Source: Muriiphilus sp048268845
Lineage (GTDB): Bacteria > Pseudomonadota > Alphaproteobacteria > Rhodobacterales > Rhodobacteraceae
NCBI GenBank assembly: GCA_048268845.1
Contig: JBLWUQ010000006.1
Coordinates: 124,001 to 188,000 of the forward strand
DNA: 64,000 nucleotides
Direction: 5' to 3'
In this document: one piece after another, positions 1 to 7,027 of the stretch
How positions within the stretch are numbered: position 1 is the stretch's first letter
How the letters are laid out: each line of letters starts with the position of its first letter
Translations under genes and position numbers: made by a program
The notes under the pieces: model-generated
What the model saw: only the letters and a program-made list of their open reading frames with translations
Databases searched by the model: none
Told to the model about the DNA's origin: nothing

Positions 1-984
1 TTTACCCCGGTGCGCGGCGACTCGACCTGCATCGACGCCGGTGCTGCAACCGCCACCGCCGAGCGGCTGATCACTTCGGATGGCGTCAAGGGCATCATCG
101 GCGCGATGTGCTCCGGCGCGACCGGTGCGGTCCTGCAGAACGTCGCCATGCCCAACGGCATGGTCATGATCTCGCCGTCGGCAACCTCGCCGGCACTGTC
201 GACGCTTGAAGACAACGGCCTGTTCTTCCGCACCGCGCCGTCGGATGCGCGTCAGGGCGAAGTCATGGCCAACATGATGAAGGAGCGTGGCTACAACGAC
301 GTCGCCGTGACCTATACCAACAACGACTACGGCAAGGGTCTGGCCGACAGCTTCGCGGCAGCCTGGGAAGCCCTTGGCGGCACCGTCACGATCAACGCGG
401 CGCATGAAGACGGCAAGGCCGACTACTCGGCCGAAGTCGGCGCGCTGGCCTCGGCCGGTGGCGAAGTCCTCGTGGTCGCGGGCTATGTCGACCAGGGCGG
501 TTCCGGCGTCATCCAGGCCGCGCTCGACAGCGGCGCCTTCGACACGTTCGAACTGCCGGACGGCATGGTCAGCGTGACGCTGGAAGAGAAGTTCGGCACG
601 GCCATCAACGGCTCGTTCGGCCAGACGCCGGGCAGCTCGGCCGCCGAAGCCTTCGTCGCGGTCGTCGGTGACGCCTTCGACGCCACCTCGACCTATGCCG
701 ACAACGGCTATGACGCCGCGGCGCTCATCATGCTTGCCATGCAGGCCGCCGGCTCGACCGATCCGCAGGTCTACAAGGACAAGATCATGGACGTGGCCAA
801 CGCGCCGGGTGAACTGATCTATCCGGGCGAGCTTGGCAAGGCGCTCGAGATCCTCGCCGCTGGCGGTGACGTCGATCTGGTCGGCGCCTCGGCGGTCGAG
901 CTGATCGGCCAGGGCGAAAGCGCCGGGTCCTATCGCGAGATCGAAGTGCAGGACGGCAAGCTGGTCACCATCGGCTACCGCTGA
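1..984 (+). CDS. livK: Branched-chain amino-acid-type ABC transporter substrate-binding protein (5' truncated by window edge)
   Basis: Periplasmic solute-binding component of a HAAT-family importer. The reading frame is open from base 1, so the signal peptide and first lobe are outside the window; about 327 residues are visible. The retained part has the family pattern: a first-lobe segment around GIIGAMCSGATGAV that lines the ligand cleft, SPSATSPALS just after it, a hinge followed by the YTNNDYGKG segment, and a second lobe with YADNGYDAAAL. It is followed by livG, livF, livH and livM on the same strand, so it delivers substrate to that permease. The true ligand (leucine/isoleucine/valine, another amino acid, urea or an amide) cannot be decided from sequence alone. 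A hairpin follows the stop codon and may reduce transcription into the downstream genes. Confidence 0.93.
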   Translation, partial: FTPVRGDSTCIDAGAATATAERLITSDGVKGIIGAMCSGATGAVLQNVAMPNGMVMISPSATSPALSTLEDNGLFFRTAPSDARQGEVMANMMKERGYNDVAVTYTNNDYGKGLADSFAAAWEALGGTVTINAAHEDGKADYSAEVGALASAGGEVLVVAGYVDQGGSGVIQAALDSGAFDTFELPDGMVSVTLEEKFGTAINGSFGQTPGSSAAEAFVAVVGDAFDATSTYADNGYDAAALIMLAMQAAGSTDPQVYKDKIMDVANAPGELIYPGELGKALEILAAGGDVDLVGASAVELIGQGESAGSYREIEVQDGKLVTIGYR

Positions 985-1005
985 TCCGGACCGGATATCA
1001 GGAGG

Positions 1006-1030
1006 CAGCCCGGGGGAACTCGGGCTGTTT
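1006..1030 (+). terminator. Intercistronic hairpin after livK (attenuator-like)
   Basis: CAGCCCG (1006-1012) pairs perfectly with CGGGCTG (1021-1027), leaving an 8-base loop, and is followed by TTT. It lies between livK and livG. The short T run suggests partial termination or 3'-end protection, which would let the binding protein be made in excess over the membrane complex. Confidence 0.5.
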
Positions 1031-1070
1031 CCGTTCAAGACGTGCCGGGGTGAGCACGAGAGGGGGGCGG

Positions 1071-1853
1071 ATGATCGTCGTCGAAGACGTTCACAAACAT
1101 TTCGGCGGGTTTCACGCCGTTGACGGGGCGTCGCTGGAAATCAGGCAAGGCTCGATCACCGGTCTGATCGGCCCCAACGGCGCCGGAAAGACAACTCTTT
1201 TCAACGTGATCGCCGGCGTTCTTCCACCGACGTCAGGCCGCGTCACGATGAACGGCGAGGACATCACCGGGCTGCCGCCGCACGAGCTGTTCGCCAAGGG
1301 GCTGCTGCGGACCTTCCAGATCGCGCATGAATTCAGCTCGATGACCTGCCGCGAGAACCTGATGATGGTGCCCGGCGGTCAGGCGGGCGAGCAATTGTGG
1401 AACACCTGGTTCGGCCGCAAGCGCATCGCCGAGGAAGAGCGCGCGCTCAGGGAAAAGGCCGACGAAGTGCTCGAGTTCCTGACGATCGGACATCTGGCCG
1501 ACCACAAGGCCGGGCAGGTTTCCGGCGGGCAGAAAAAACTGCTCGAGCTTGGCCGCACGATGATGGTCGACGCCAAGATCGTCTTTCTCGACGAGGTTGG
1601 CGCGGGCGTGAACCGCACGCTGCTGAACACCATCGGCGACGCGATCATCCGGCTGAACAAGGAACGCGGCTATACTTTCGTGGTGATCGAGCACGACATG
1701 GATTTCATCGAACGCCTGTGCGACCCGGTCATCTGCATGGCCGAGGGCAAGGTGCTGGCCGAGGGCACGCTGGCCGAAATCAAGGCAAACGAACAGGTGA
1801 TCGAGGCCTATCTCGGCACCGGGCGAAAGCACAAGCTGGAGGCGACGCCATGA
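1071..1853 (+). CDS. livG: ABC transporter ATP-binding protein, LivG type
   Basis: One of two ATPases that power the liv-type importer on the cytoplasmic face. Walker A is GPNGAGKTT near residue 38, the ABC signature is VSGGQKK, and Walker B is IVFLDEVGAGVN, followed by a switch His in VIEHDMDFIE. The family-typical LivG insertion (the segment starting LRTFQIAHEF) is present. I chose ATG 1071, giving 260 residues, because AGAGGGGGG lies just upstream. A GTG at 1050 would add seven residues but has no clear ribosome-binding site. The stop overlaps the livF start by four bases (ATGA), implying translational coupling. Walker B is followed by EVGAGV rather than the usual EPxAGL, a mild deviation. 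Confidence 0.93.
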   Translation: MIVVEDVHKHFGGFHAVDGASLEIRQGSITGLIGPNGAGKTTLFNVIAGVLPPTSGRVTMNGEDITGLPPHELFAKGLLRTFQIAHEFSSMTCRENLMMVPGGQAGEQLWNTWFGRKRIAEEERALREKADEVLEFLTIGHLADHKAGQVSGGQKKLLELGRTMMVDAKIVFLDEVGAGVNRTLLNTIGDAIIRLNKERGYTFVVIEHDMDFIERLCDPVICMAEGKVLAEGTLAEIKANEQVIEAYLGTGRKHKLEATP

Positions 1854-2674
1854 GCGAGCGCTTCAACCAGCCGGGCTACAACCGCGACGCCTCGATCGTG
1901 AACCCGCGCGGCCAGGGCGACCTGACGCCGGGGCCGCAGCACGGCAAGGCCCGACCGGCCCCCGGCGGGCCGTTCCTGATCGGCGCGAACATGACCGGCG
2001 GCTACGGCAAGGGGCCGGACATCCTGCAGGATTGCACGATCTCGGTCGACCGGGGCGAGATCGCGGTCATCGTCGGCCCCAACGGCGCCGGCAAGTCGAC
2101 CGCGATGAAGGCGCTGTTCGGGATGCTCGACATGCGCCTGGGCTCGGTCAGGCTGGACGGCGAGGACATCACCGACCTCAGCCCGCAGGACCGGGTGCAG
2201 AAGGGCATGGGGTTCGTGCCTCAAACCAACAACATCTTCACCTCGATGACGGTCGAGGAAAACCTCGAGATGGGCGCCTTCATCCGGCGCGACGACTTCT
2301 CGGAGACGATGGAACAGGTGTTCGAGCTGTTCCCGATCCTCAAGGACAAGCGCGATCAGGCGGCGGGCGAGCTGTCCGGCGGCCAGCGCCAGCAGGTCGC
2401 GGTAGGCCGGGCCTTGATGACCAAACCCAAGGTCCTGATGCTGGACGAGCCGACGGCGGGAGTCTCGCCCATCGTGATGGACGAGCTTTTCGACCGCATC
2501 ATCGAGGTTGCCCGCACCGGTTTGCCCGTCCTGATGGTCGAGCAGAACGCCCGCCAGGCGCTCGAGATCGCCGACAAGGGCTTTGTCCTCGTCCAGGGCC
2601 AGAACGCCCACACCGGAACCGGCAAGGAACTGCTTGCCGACCCCGAGGTGCGCCGGAGCTTCCTGGGGGGATGA
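1850..2674 (+). CDS. livF: ABC transporter ATP-binding protein, LivF type
   Basis: Second ATPase of the importer, 274 residues. Walker A is GPNGAGKST near residue 80, signature LSGGQRQQ, Walker B VLMLDEPTAGV, then VEQNARQAL, which is characteristic of LivF. The start is fixed by the ATGA overlap with livG. Unusually, about 45 residues precede the first strand of the ATPase fold; this extension is rich in Gly, Pro, Arg and Asn and looks disordered, while ordinary LivF proteins are about 235 residues. A later start would need an internal codon without the coupling, so I keep the long form but regard the extension as odd. Confidence 0.92.
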   Translation: MSERFNQPGYNRDASIVNPRGQGDLTPGPQHGKARPAPGGPFLIGANMTGGYGKGPDILQDCTISVDRGEIAVIVGPNGAGKSTAMKALFGMLDMRLGSVRLDGEDITDLSPQDRVQKGMGFVPQTNNIFTSMTVEENLEMGAFIRRDDFSETMEQVFELFPILKDKRDQAAGELSGGQRQQVAVGRALMTKPKVLMLDEPTAGVSPIVMDELFDRIIEVARTGLPVLMVEQNARQALEIADKGFVLVQGQNAHTGTGKELLADPEVRRSFLGG

Positions 2675-2742
2675 GGCAGATGAACCGCAAGGCCCCCGCC
2701 GCCGCAACTTCCACATTCCTGACCCGCGAGGCCGATCTCTGA
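2671..2742 (+). CDS. Possible 23-residue coupling peptide between livF and livH
   Basis: A short frame begins with ATG overlapping the livF stop (ATGA at 2671-2674) and ends with TGA sharing its last base with the livH ATG (TGATG at 2740-2744). The peptide starts MRQMNRKAPAAA. It would let terminating ribosomes walk from livF to livH, replacing the direct overlap seen at the other junctions. No family is recognised; it may be only a translational bridge, or chance. Confidence 0.3.
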   Translation: MRQMNRKAPAAATSTFLTREADL

Positions 2743-3752
2743 TGGACCTGCTGAACGCAATCGTGGCGATCGCCAACTACGTCCTGATCCCGGCGATCGC
2801 CTATGGCAGCCAGTTGGCGCTGGGCGCGCTGGGGGTGACGCTGGTTTACGGCATCCTCAGGTTTTCCAACTTCGCCCATGGCGACACCATGGCATTCGGC
2901 GCGATGGTGACGATCCTGATCACCTGGTGGTTTCAATCCATGGGTCTGCACCTGGGGTCGCTGCCCACGGCGCTGATCGCGCTGCCATTCGGCATCGTCA
3001 TCACGGCGGCGATGATGCTGGCGACCGACCGCGTGGTCTATCGCTTCTACCGACGGGTGCGGGCCAAGCCGATCATCTATGTCATGGTGTCGATCGGCGT
3101 CATGTTCATCATGAACGGGATCGTGCGCTTTACCGTCGGCCCCGGCGAGCAGGCTTTCGCGGACGGCGAGCGCTTCATCATCTCGGCGCGCGCCTTCAAG
3201 GACTGGAGCGGGCTTGAGGAAGGGCTGGCCTTCCGCACCTCGCAGGGCATCACCATCGCCACCGCCATCGTGGTCGTGGCCGCGCTGTTCTGGTTTCTCA
3301 ACCGCACCCGCACCGGCAAGTCGATGCGGGCGTTCTCCGACAACGAGGATCTGGCGCTGCTCTCGGGCATCAACCCGGAGCGGGTGGTGACCTATACCTG
3401 GCTGATCGTGGCGGCGCTGGCGACCATCGCGGGCGTGCTCTATGGCCTCGACAAGTCGTTCAAGCCCTTCACCTATTTCCAGCTTCTCTTGCCGATCTTC
3501 GCCTCGGCCATCGTCGGCGGCCTTGGCAGTCCCCTGGGCGCCATTGCGGGCGGCTTCGTGATCGCGTTTTCCGAAGTCACCGTCACCTATGCGTGGAAAA
3601 AGGTGCTGGTCTACCTGCTGCCCGACAGCCTCGCGCCATCGGGCCTCGTCCAGCTTCTGTCCACCGACTACAAGTTCGCGGTGTCCTTCGCGATCCTGGT
3701 GGTCGTGCTGCTGTTCAAGCCGACGGGTCTGTTCAAGGGGAAATCGGTATGA
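2742..3752 (+). CDS. livH: Branched-chain amino-acid-type ABC permease, LivH type
   Basis: Inner-membrane permease, 336 residues, with about eight hydrophobic segments. The N-terminal GALGVTLVYGILRFSNFAHGD and the C-terminal ASAIVGGLGSPLGAIAGG are typical of this permease family; the latter includes the loop that contacts the ATPases. The start is ATG 2742, immediately after the 23-residue bridge frame; the stop overlaps the livM start by four bases. It should heterodimerise with LivM. Confidence 0.93.
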   Translation: MDLLNAIVAIANYVLIPAIAYGSQLALGALGVTLVYGILRFSNFAHGDTMAFGAMVTILITWWFQSMGLHLGSLPTALIALPFGIVITAAMMLATDRVVYRFYRRVRAKPIIYVMVSIGVMFIMNGIVRFTVGPGEQAFADGERFIISARAFKDWSGLEEGLAFRTSQGITIATAIVVVAALFWFLNRTRTGKSMRAFSDNEDLALLSGINPERVVTYTWLIVAALATIAGVLYGLDKSFKPFTYFQLLLPIFASAIVGGLGSPLGAIAGGFVIAFSEVTVTYAWKKVLVYLLPDSLAPSGLVQLLSTDYKFAVSFAILVVVLLFKPTGLFKGKSV

Positions 3753-5053
3753 GCGTGAACTGGAGAAACGTCGCGCTGTTCGCGCTGGTCGCTGTCCTGA
3801 TCCTCGGGTCGGGTTTCTTGCAAAGCTGGAACGTGGCGCTGGTGCTTCTGAACATGGGGCTGATCTCGGCGATCATGTCGCTGGGCGTCAACATCCAGTG
3901 GGGCTATGCCGGCCTCTTCAACGTCGGCATCATGGGCTTCGTGGCGCTTGGCGGGCTCGCGCCAGTGCTGGTCTCGATGCCGCCGGTGGGCGAGGCCTGG
4001 GCGGCAGGCGGGGTGCGGGTGCTCGGCGCGCTCATCTTCGCCGGGTTGGTGCTTGGCGGCGCGGTCTTCACCTGGAAACGCCTGCCCCAAGGCACATTGC
4101 GCAGCCTCGCCATGCTGCTGCTGCTGGTTGCCGGCTTCTTCATCTTCCGCGCACTCTTCGACCCTGCCGTCGACGCCATCGAGGCGGTGAACCCGGCCGG
4201 CACCGGCTATCTCGGCGGGCTTGGTCTGCCGATCCTGCTGGCCTGGCCGGTCGGCGGATTGTTCGCCGCGGGGGCAGCCTGGGCCATCGGCAAGACCGCA
4301 TTGGGCCTGCGCTCGGACTATCTGGCGATCGCGACGCTGGGGATCGCCGAGATCGTCATCGCGGTGATGAAGAACGAGGACTGGCTGGCGCGCGGCGTCA
4401 AGAACGTCGTCGGCCTGCCCCGCCCGGTGCCCTATGAGGTCGATCTGCAAAATTCGGCCAGCTTCGTCGCCCGCGCCGAAAACTGGGGCTTCGATCCGGT
4501 CACCGGCTCGTCGGTGGTGGTCAAGCTGGGCTATGCCGGGCTGTTCATCGTCGTGCTTCTGATCCTGGTCGCGATGAGCCAGGCGGCGCTGAAATCGCCC
4601 TGGGGCCGGATGATGCGCGCGATCCGCGACAACGAGGTCGCGGCCGAGGCGATGGGCAAGGACGTGACCCGCCGCCACCTTCAGGTCTTCATCCTGGGCT
4701 CGGCGGTGGTCGGGATTGCCGGCGCGATGCTGGTCACGCTCGACGGCCAGTTGACGCCCGGCACCTATCAGCCCCTGCGTTTCACCTTCCTGATCTGGGT
4801 GATGGTGATCGTCGGCGGCTCCGGCAACAACTGGGGCGCGGTGCTGGGCGGGTTCCTGATCTGGTTCTTCTGGGTCCAGGTCGAGCCGCTCAGCCATTGG
4901 CTCATGGGCCTTGTCACCTCGGGCATGGCCGACGGGTCGGCGGTCAAGGCCCATCTGCTCGAGTCGACCGCGCATCTGCGGCTTCTGACGATGGGGGTGA
5001 TCCTGCTGCTGGTGCTCAGGTTCAGTCCACGCGGGCTGATCCCCGAAGAATAG
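3749..5053 (+). CDS. livM: Branched-chain amino-acid-type ABC permease, LivM type
   Basis: Second membrane subunit, 434 residues. Recognisable segments are NIQWGYAGLFNVGIMGFVALG near the N terminus, SDYLAIATLGIAEIV in the middle, RDNEVAAEAMGKDV (the ATPase-coupling region) and VMVIVGGSGNNWGAVLGG near the C terminus. It is at the long end for LivM: an extra hydrophobic stretch after residue 85 and a loop around residues 215-265 enlarge it. It ends the liv operon; the next gene starts 112 bases downstream. Confidence 0.93.
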   Translation: MSVNWRNVALFALVAVLILGSGFLQSWNVALVLLNMGLISAIMSLGVNIQWGYAGLFNVGIMGFVALGGLAPVLVSMPPVGEAWAAGGVRVLGALIFAGLVLGGAVFTWKRLPQGTLRSLAMLLLLVAGFFIFRALFDPAVDAIEAVNPAGTGYLGGLGLPILLAWPVGGLFAAGAAWAIGKTALGLRSDYLAIATLGIAEIVIAVMKNEDWLARGVKNVVGLPRPVPYEVDLQNSASFVARAENWGFDPVTGSSVVVKLGYAGLFIVVLLILVAMSQAALKSPWGRMMRAIRDNEVAAEAMGKDVTRRHLQVFILGSAVVGIAGAMLVTLDGQLTPGTYQPLRFTFLIWVMVIVGGSGNNWGAVLGGFLIWFFWVQVEPLSHWLMGLVTSGMADGSAVKAHLLESTAHLRLLTMGVILLLVLRFSPRGLIPEE

Positions 5054-5121
5054 CCGGTAACGAAAACGGCGCGGGGGGTGCCCGCTGATCTTGAACAATC
5101 GCCTGTGGGATCACAGCGCCC

Positions 5122-5138
5122 TCGCCCCGCGGGCGAGC
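5122..5138 (+). terminator. Perfect 7-bp inverted repeat downstream of livM
   Basis: CTCGCCC (5122-5128), three-base loop, GGGCGAG (5132-5138). It sits in the 112-base gap between livM and the nucleotidyltransferase. There is no T run, so it may be a weak terminator or simply GC-rich secondary structure. Confidence 0.25.
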
Positions 5139-5165
5139 ATTCGATGAAGCAAGACGGAACATCCG

Positions 5166-5762
5166 ATGCCTGATCGCGTCACAATCCTGATCCTTGCCGC
5201 CGGAGCGTCGAGCCGGATGCGCGGGGCCGACAAGCTGCTGGAGCCTGTGGGCGGACGCCCCTTGCTGGCCGAACGCGCGCAGGCGGCGCTGGCGGCCGGG
5301 GCGCCGGTTGTCGTGGCCCTGCCCGTCCGCGAGGTGGCGCCCGCGAGGTGGCGGGCGGTCGAGGGGCTTGGCGTGACATCGGTGGCGGTCGATGACGCCG
5401 CTGCCGGCATGGCGGCAAGTCTTCGGGCCGGGATCGAGGCCCTGCCCGCGGATACCTCGTCCGTGTTGATCCTGCTGGCCGACATGCCCGAAATCACCCC
5501 CGCCGACATGCGCGCGCTGATCGACCGGGCCGATGGTCAGGCAATTCTGCGCGGGGCAGGCGCGGACGGCACCCCCGGCCACCCGGTCCTGTTTCCACGG
5601 CGCGATTTCGCGGCACTGGCGCAGGTCGACGGCGATCAGGGGGCGCGGGAAGTTCTCGGCCGCGAACGCAGCCGGGTGCGGCTGGTGGCGCTGCCCGCAG
5701 CCCACGCGCTGACCGACCTTGATACCCCGGAAGACTGGGCGCGCTGGAACTCCGGGGCCTGA
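5166..5762 (+). CDS. MobA-like NTP transferase (molybdenum-cofactor cytidylyl/guanylyltransferase family)
   Basis: A 198-residue Rossmann-like nucleotidyltransferase. The N terminus LILAAGASSRMRGADKLL carries the signature GxSxRM(G)xxK that binds the nucleotide triphosphate, and LILLADMPEITP carries the metal-binding Asp. GTPGHPVLFPRRDF and DQGAREVL are typical of the MocA/CoxC subgroup, which finishes or inserts molybdopterin cytosine dinucleotide for xanthine dehydrogenase-type enzymes. No molybdoenzyme gene is in the window, so the client is unknown. It ends at 5762 and the opposite-strand Hint gene ends at 5763, so the two stop codons abut with no room for a terminator. Confidence 0.85.
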   Translation: MPDRVTILILAAGASSRMRGADKLLEPVGGRPLLAERAQAALAAGAPVVVALPVREVAPARWRAVEGLGVTSVAVDDAAAGMAASLRAGIEALPADTSSVLILLADMPEITPADMRALIDRADGQAILRGAGADGTPGHPVLFPRRDFAALAQVDGDQGAREVLGRERSRVRLVALPAAHALTDLDTPEDWARWNSGA

Positions 5763-6452
5763 TCAGTCGGCGAGCAGCCGCGCCTCGCGCGCGTCGAGCG
5801 ACAGCCGGTTTTCGGCATAGGCCGCCTGCCCGCTCTCGAACCGAAGCCGGGGCAGCGCGTCGGTGATCGCCTCCCACTCGTCCGGGTGGCCGACGCGGAT
5901 CGACCAGAGGTCGGGCGAGAAGCTCTCCATCCAGATCCCGTTCACCCGGATCATCTCATGGCGGTCGAGCAGCAGATGCGTCCAGCGCCCGACCTCGCGC
6001 GGCACGAAATCGACGCCATCGAGATGCGTCAGGTCGCCGGCGCGCACCAGAACCTCGTCGGTGCCAAAATAGAGCGTATTCATCGCGCCGCGCAGCAACA
6101 GGCGCTGACCCGGCGCGAGCACGAGGTTGCCCGCAGCCTCGCTGGTTGAAAGCGCGCCGGCGCGGATGCGGACTGGGCGTTGCACATCGGGGACAACCGG
6201 ACCGGGATAGACCACCGTCGATGCGCCCAGCCAGCGCAGGGGCTGCGCACCGTGGTCGCGGGTGATCACACGGTCGCCGACCCGCAGATCGCGGGCCAGA
6301 ACCTGCCCGCGGGTGGTGTCGATCACGGATGCCTGGGCTATGCCGGATACGGCGAACTCTACCGTGATCCGGGGATCGAACCCGGTGGCGAAGGTGCCCT
6401 CAAGCCCCGTAGGCAGGTCGGCGTCGTCAGCGGGAGATCGAAAATGCAGCAT
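5763..6452 (-). CDS. Hint-domain (Hedgehog/intein-like) protein lacking usual catalytic residues
   Basis: 229 residues with the Hint fold pattern shared with the larger protein at 7028-8842: LRVGDRVITRDHGAQPLRWLG, then PVRIRAGAL and LLLDRHEMIRVNGIWMESF. In active Hint domains the fold opens with Cys and has a conserved NHR-type His block. Here the Cys position reads AQASVIDT and the block reads APGQRLLL, so both expected residues are missing. It is therefore probably a non-splicing relative. Such proteins are common in Rhodobacterales, where their role is unknown. The ATG at 6452 lies 47 bases downstream of a perfect CRP/FNR-type palindrome. Confidence 0.82.
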   Translation of the reverse strand: MLHFRSPADDADLPTGLEGTFATGFDPRITVEFAVSGIAQASVIDTTRGQVLARDLRVGDRVITRDHGAQPLRWLGASTVVYPGPVVPDVQRPVRIRAGALSTSEAAGNLVLAPGQRLLLRGAMNTLYFGTDEVLVRAGDLTHLDGVDFVPREVGRWTHLLLDRHEMIRVNGIWMESFSPDLWSIRVGHPDEWEAITDALPRLRFESGQAAYAENRLSLDAREARLLAD

Positions 6453-6499
6453 GGGTCTGGTCCAGACGTTTCGGGTTTTCGGGCCGCTTCTGCGGTTGG

Positions 6500-6513
6500 T
6501 TGACGTTAGTCAA
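6500..6513 (-). promoter_or_regulatory. CRP/FNR-type palindrome TTGAC-N4-GTCAA
   Basis: A perfect inverted repeat TTGACGTTAGTCAA lies 47 bases upstream of the Hint gene start. The half-site spacing (5-4-5) is that of FNR/DNR/NNR-family regulators. It suggests oxygen- or nitric-oxide-responsive control of the Hint gene; binding is inferred only. Confidence 0.5.
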
Positions 6514-6873
6514 TGATGTTGCCGTAAATGTGTTCGCAACCCGGCGTTTGCGGGCGCGCATGCCGCCGGATTCCCCTTAAACTCTTGTCACCTGCCACAT
6601 CCGCGCCACATTTCGCCCGAATTCGCCGCCTGACCGGGCCGGGCTGCCTCGGTGCGGAACCATGGCACGAATCGCCTCAACAAAGGCTAACCTGCTGCGA
6701 ACTAACAAAAGGTTACGCCTCACCGCGCCTGAAACAGTCCAACAGAATGACGCGGGATTGTTGGGGAAGGCGAAACAATGGCCAGAAAGTGGCTGTCTGA
6801 TCATGGCGCGGGGTCGGGCCGGTCTGGCGGGCCAAGTTCGGGTGATCGCCGGTGCGCAGCCTCCGAAACGAAA
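6514..6873. other. Intergenic stretch without a supported gene
   Basis: This lies between the start of the small Hint gene and the terminator of the RTX-Hint gene. Short frames exist on both strands, including one from ATG 6778 with a weak AG-rich leader, but that one runs through the terminator hairpin and its composition is not protein-like. It contains an imperfect GGCTAACC/GGTTACGCC inverted repeat near 6685-6720. Nothing else is recognised. Confidence 0.5.
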
Positions 6874-6901
6874 GCAATCCCGCAGCACGCTGCGGGATTG
6901 C
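6874..6901 (-). terminator. Strong rho-independent terminator of the RTX-Hint gene
   Basis: GCAATCCCGCAG (6874-6885) and CTGCGGGATTGC (6890-6901) form a perfect 12-bp stem with a CACG loop. Read on the minus strand it is followed by TTTCGTTTC, as expected for termination of transcription coming from 7028-8842. The plus strand has no T run. Two weaker hairpins (6964-6981 and 6992-7019) lie between it and the stop codon. Confidence 0.7.
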
Positions 6902-7027
6902 CTCCTAGTCCGAGATGGAGGACGCGACTGGGGTTGCGCGTCCGACCATGGCCTGCGCGGGCCAAGGGGTTGCCGCCCCTTTCGGTCTGAAACCGGCCGG
7001 ACTATCGCGCCCGGCCGGTGCGCTGCA

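Noticed and set aside
6778..6990. 70-codon plus-strand frame with an AG-rich leader
   Set aside because: It runs through a strong terminator hairpin and has no recognisable protein features.
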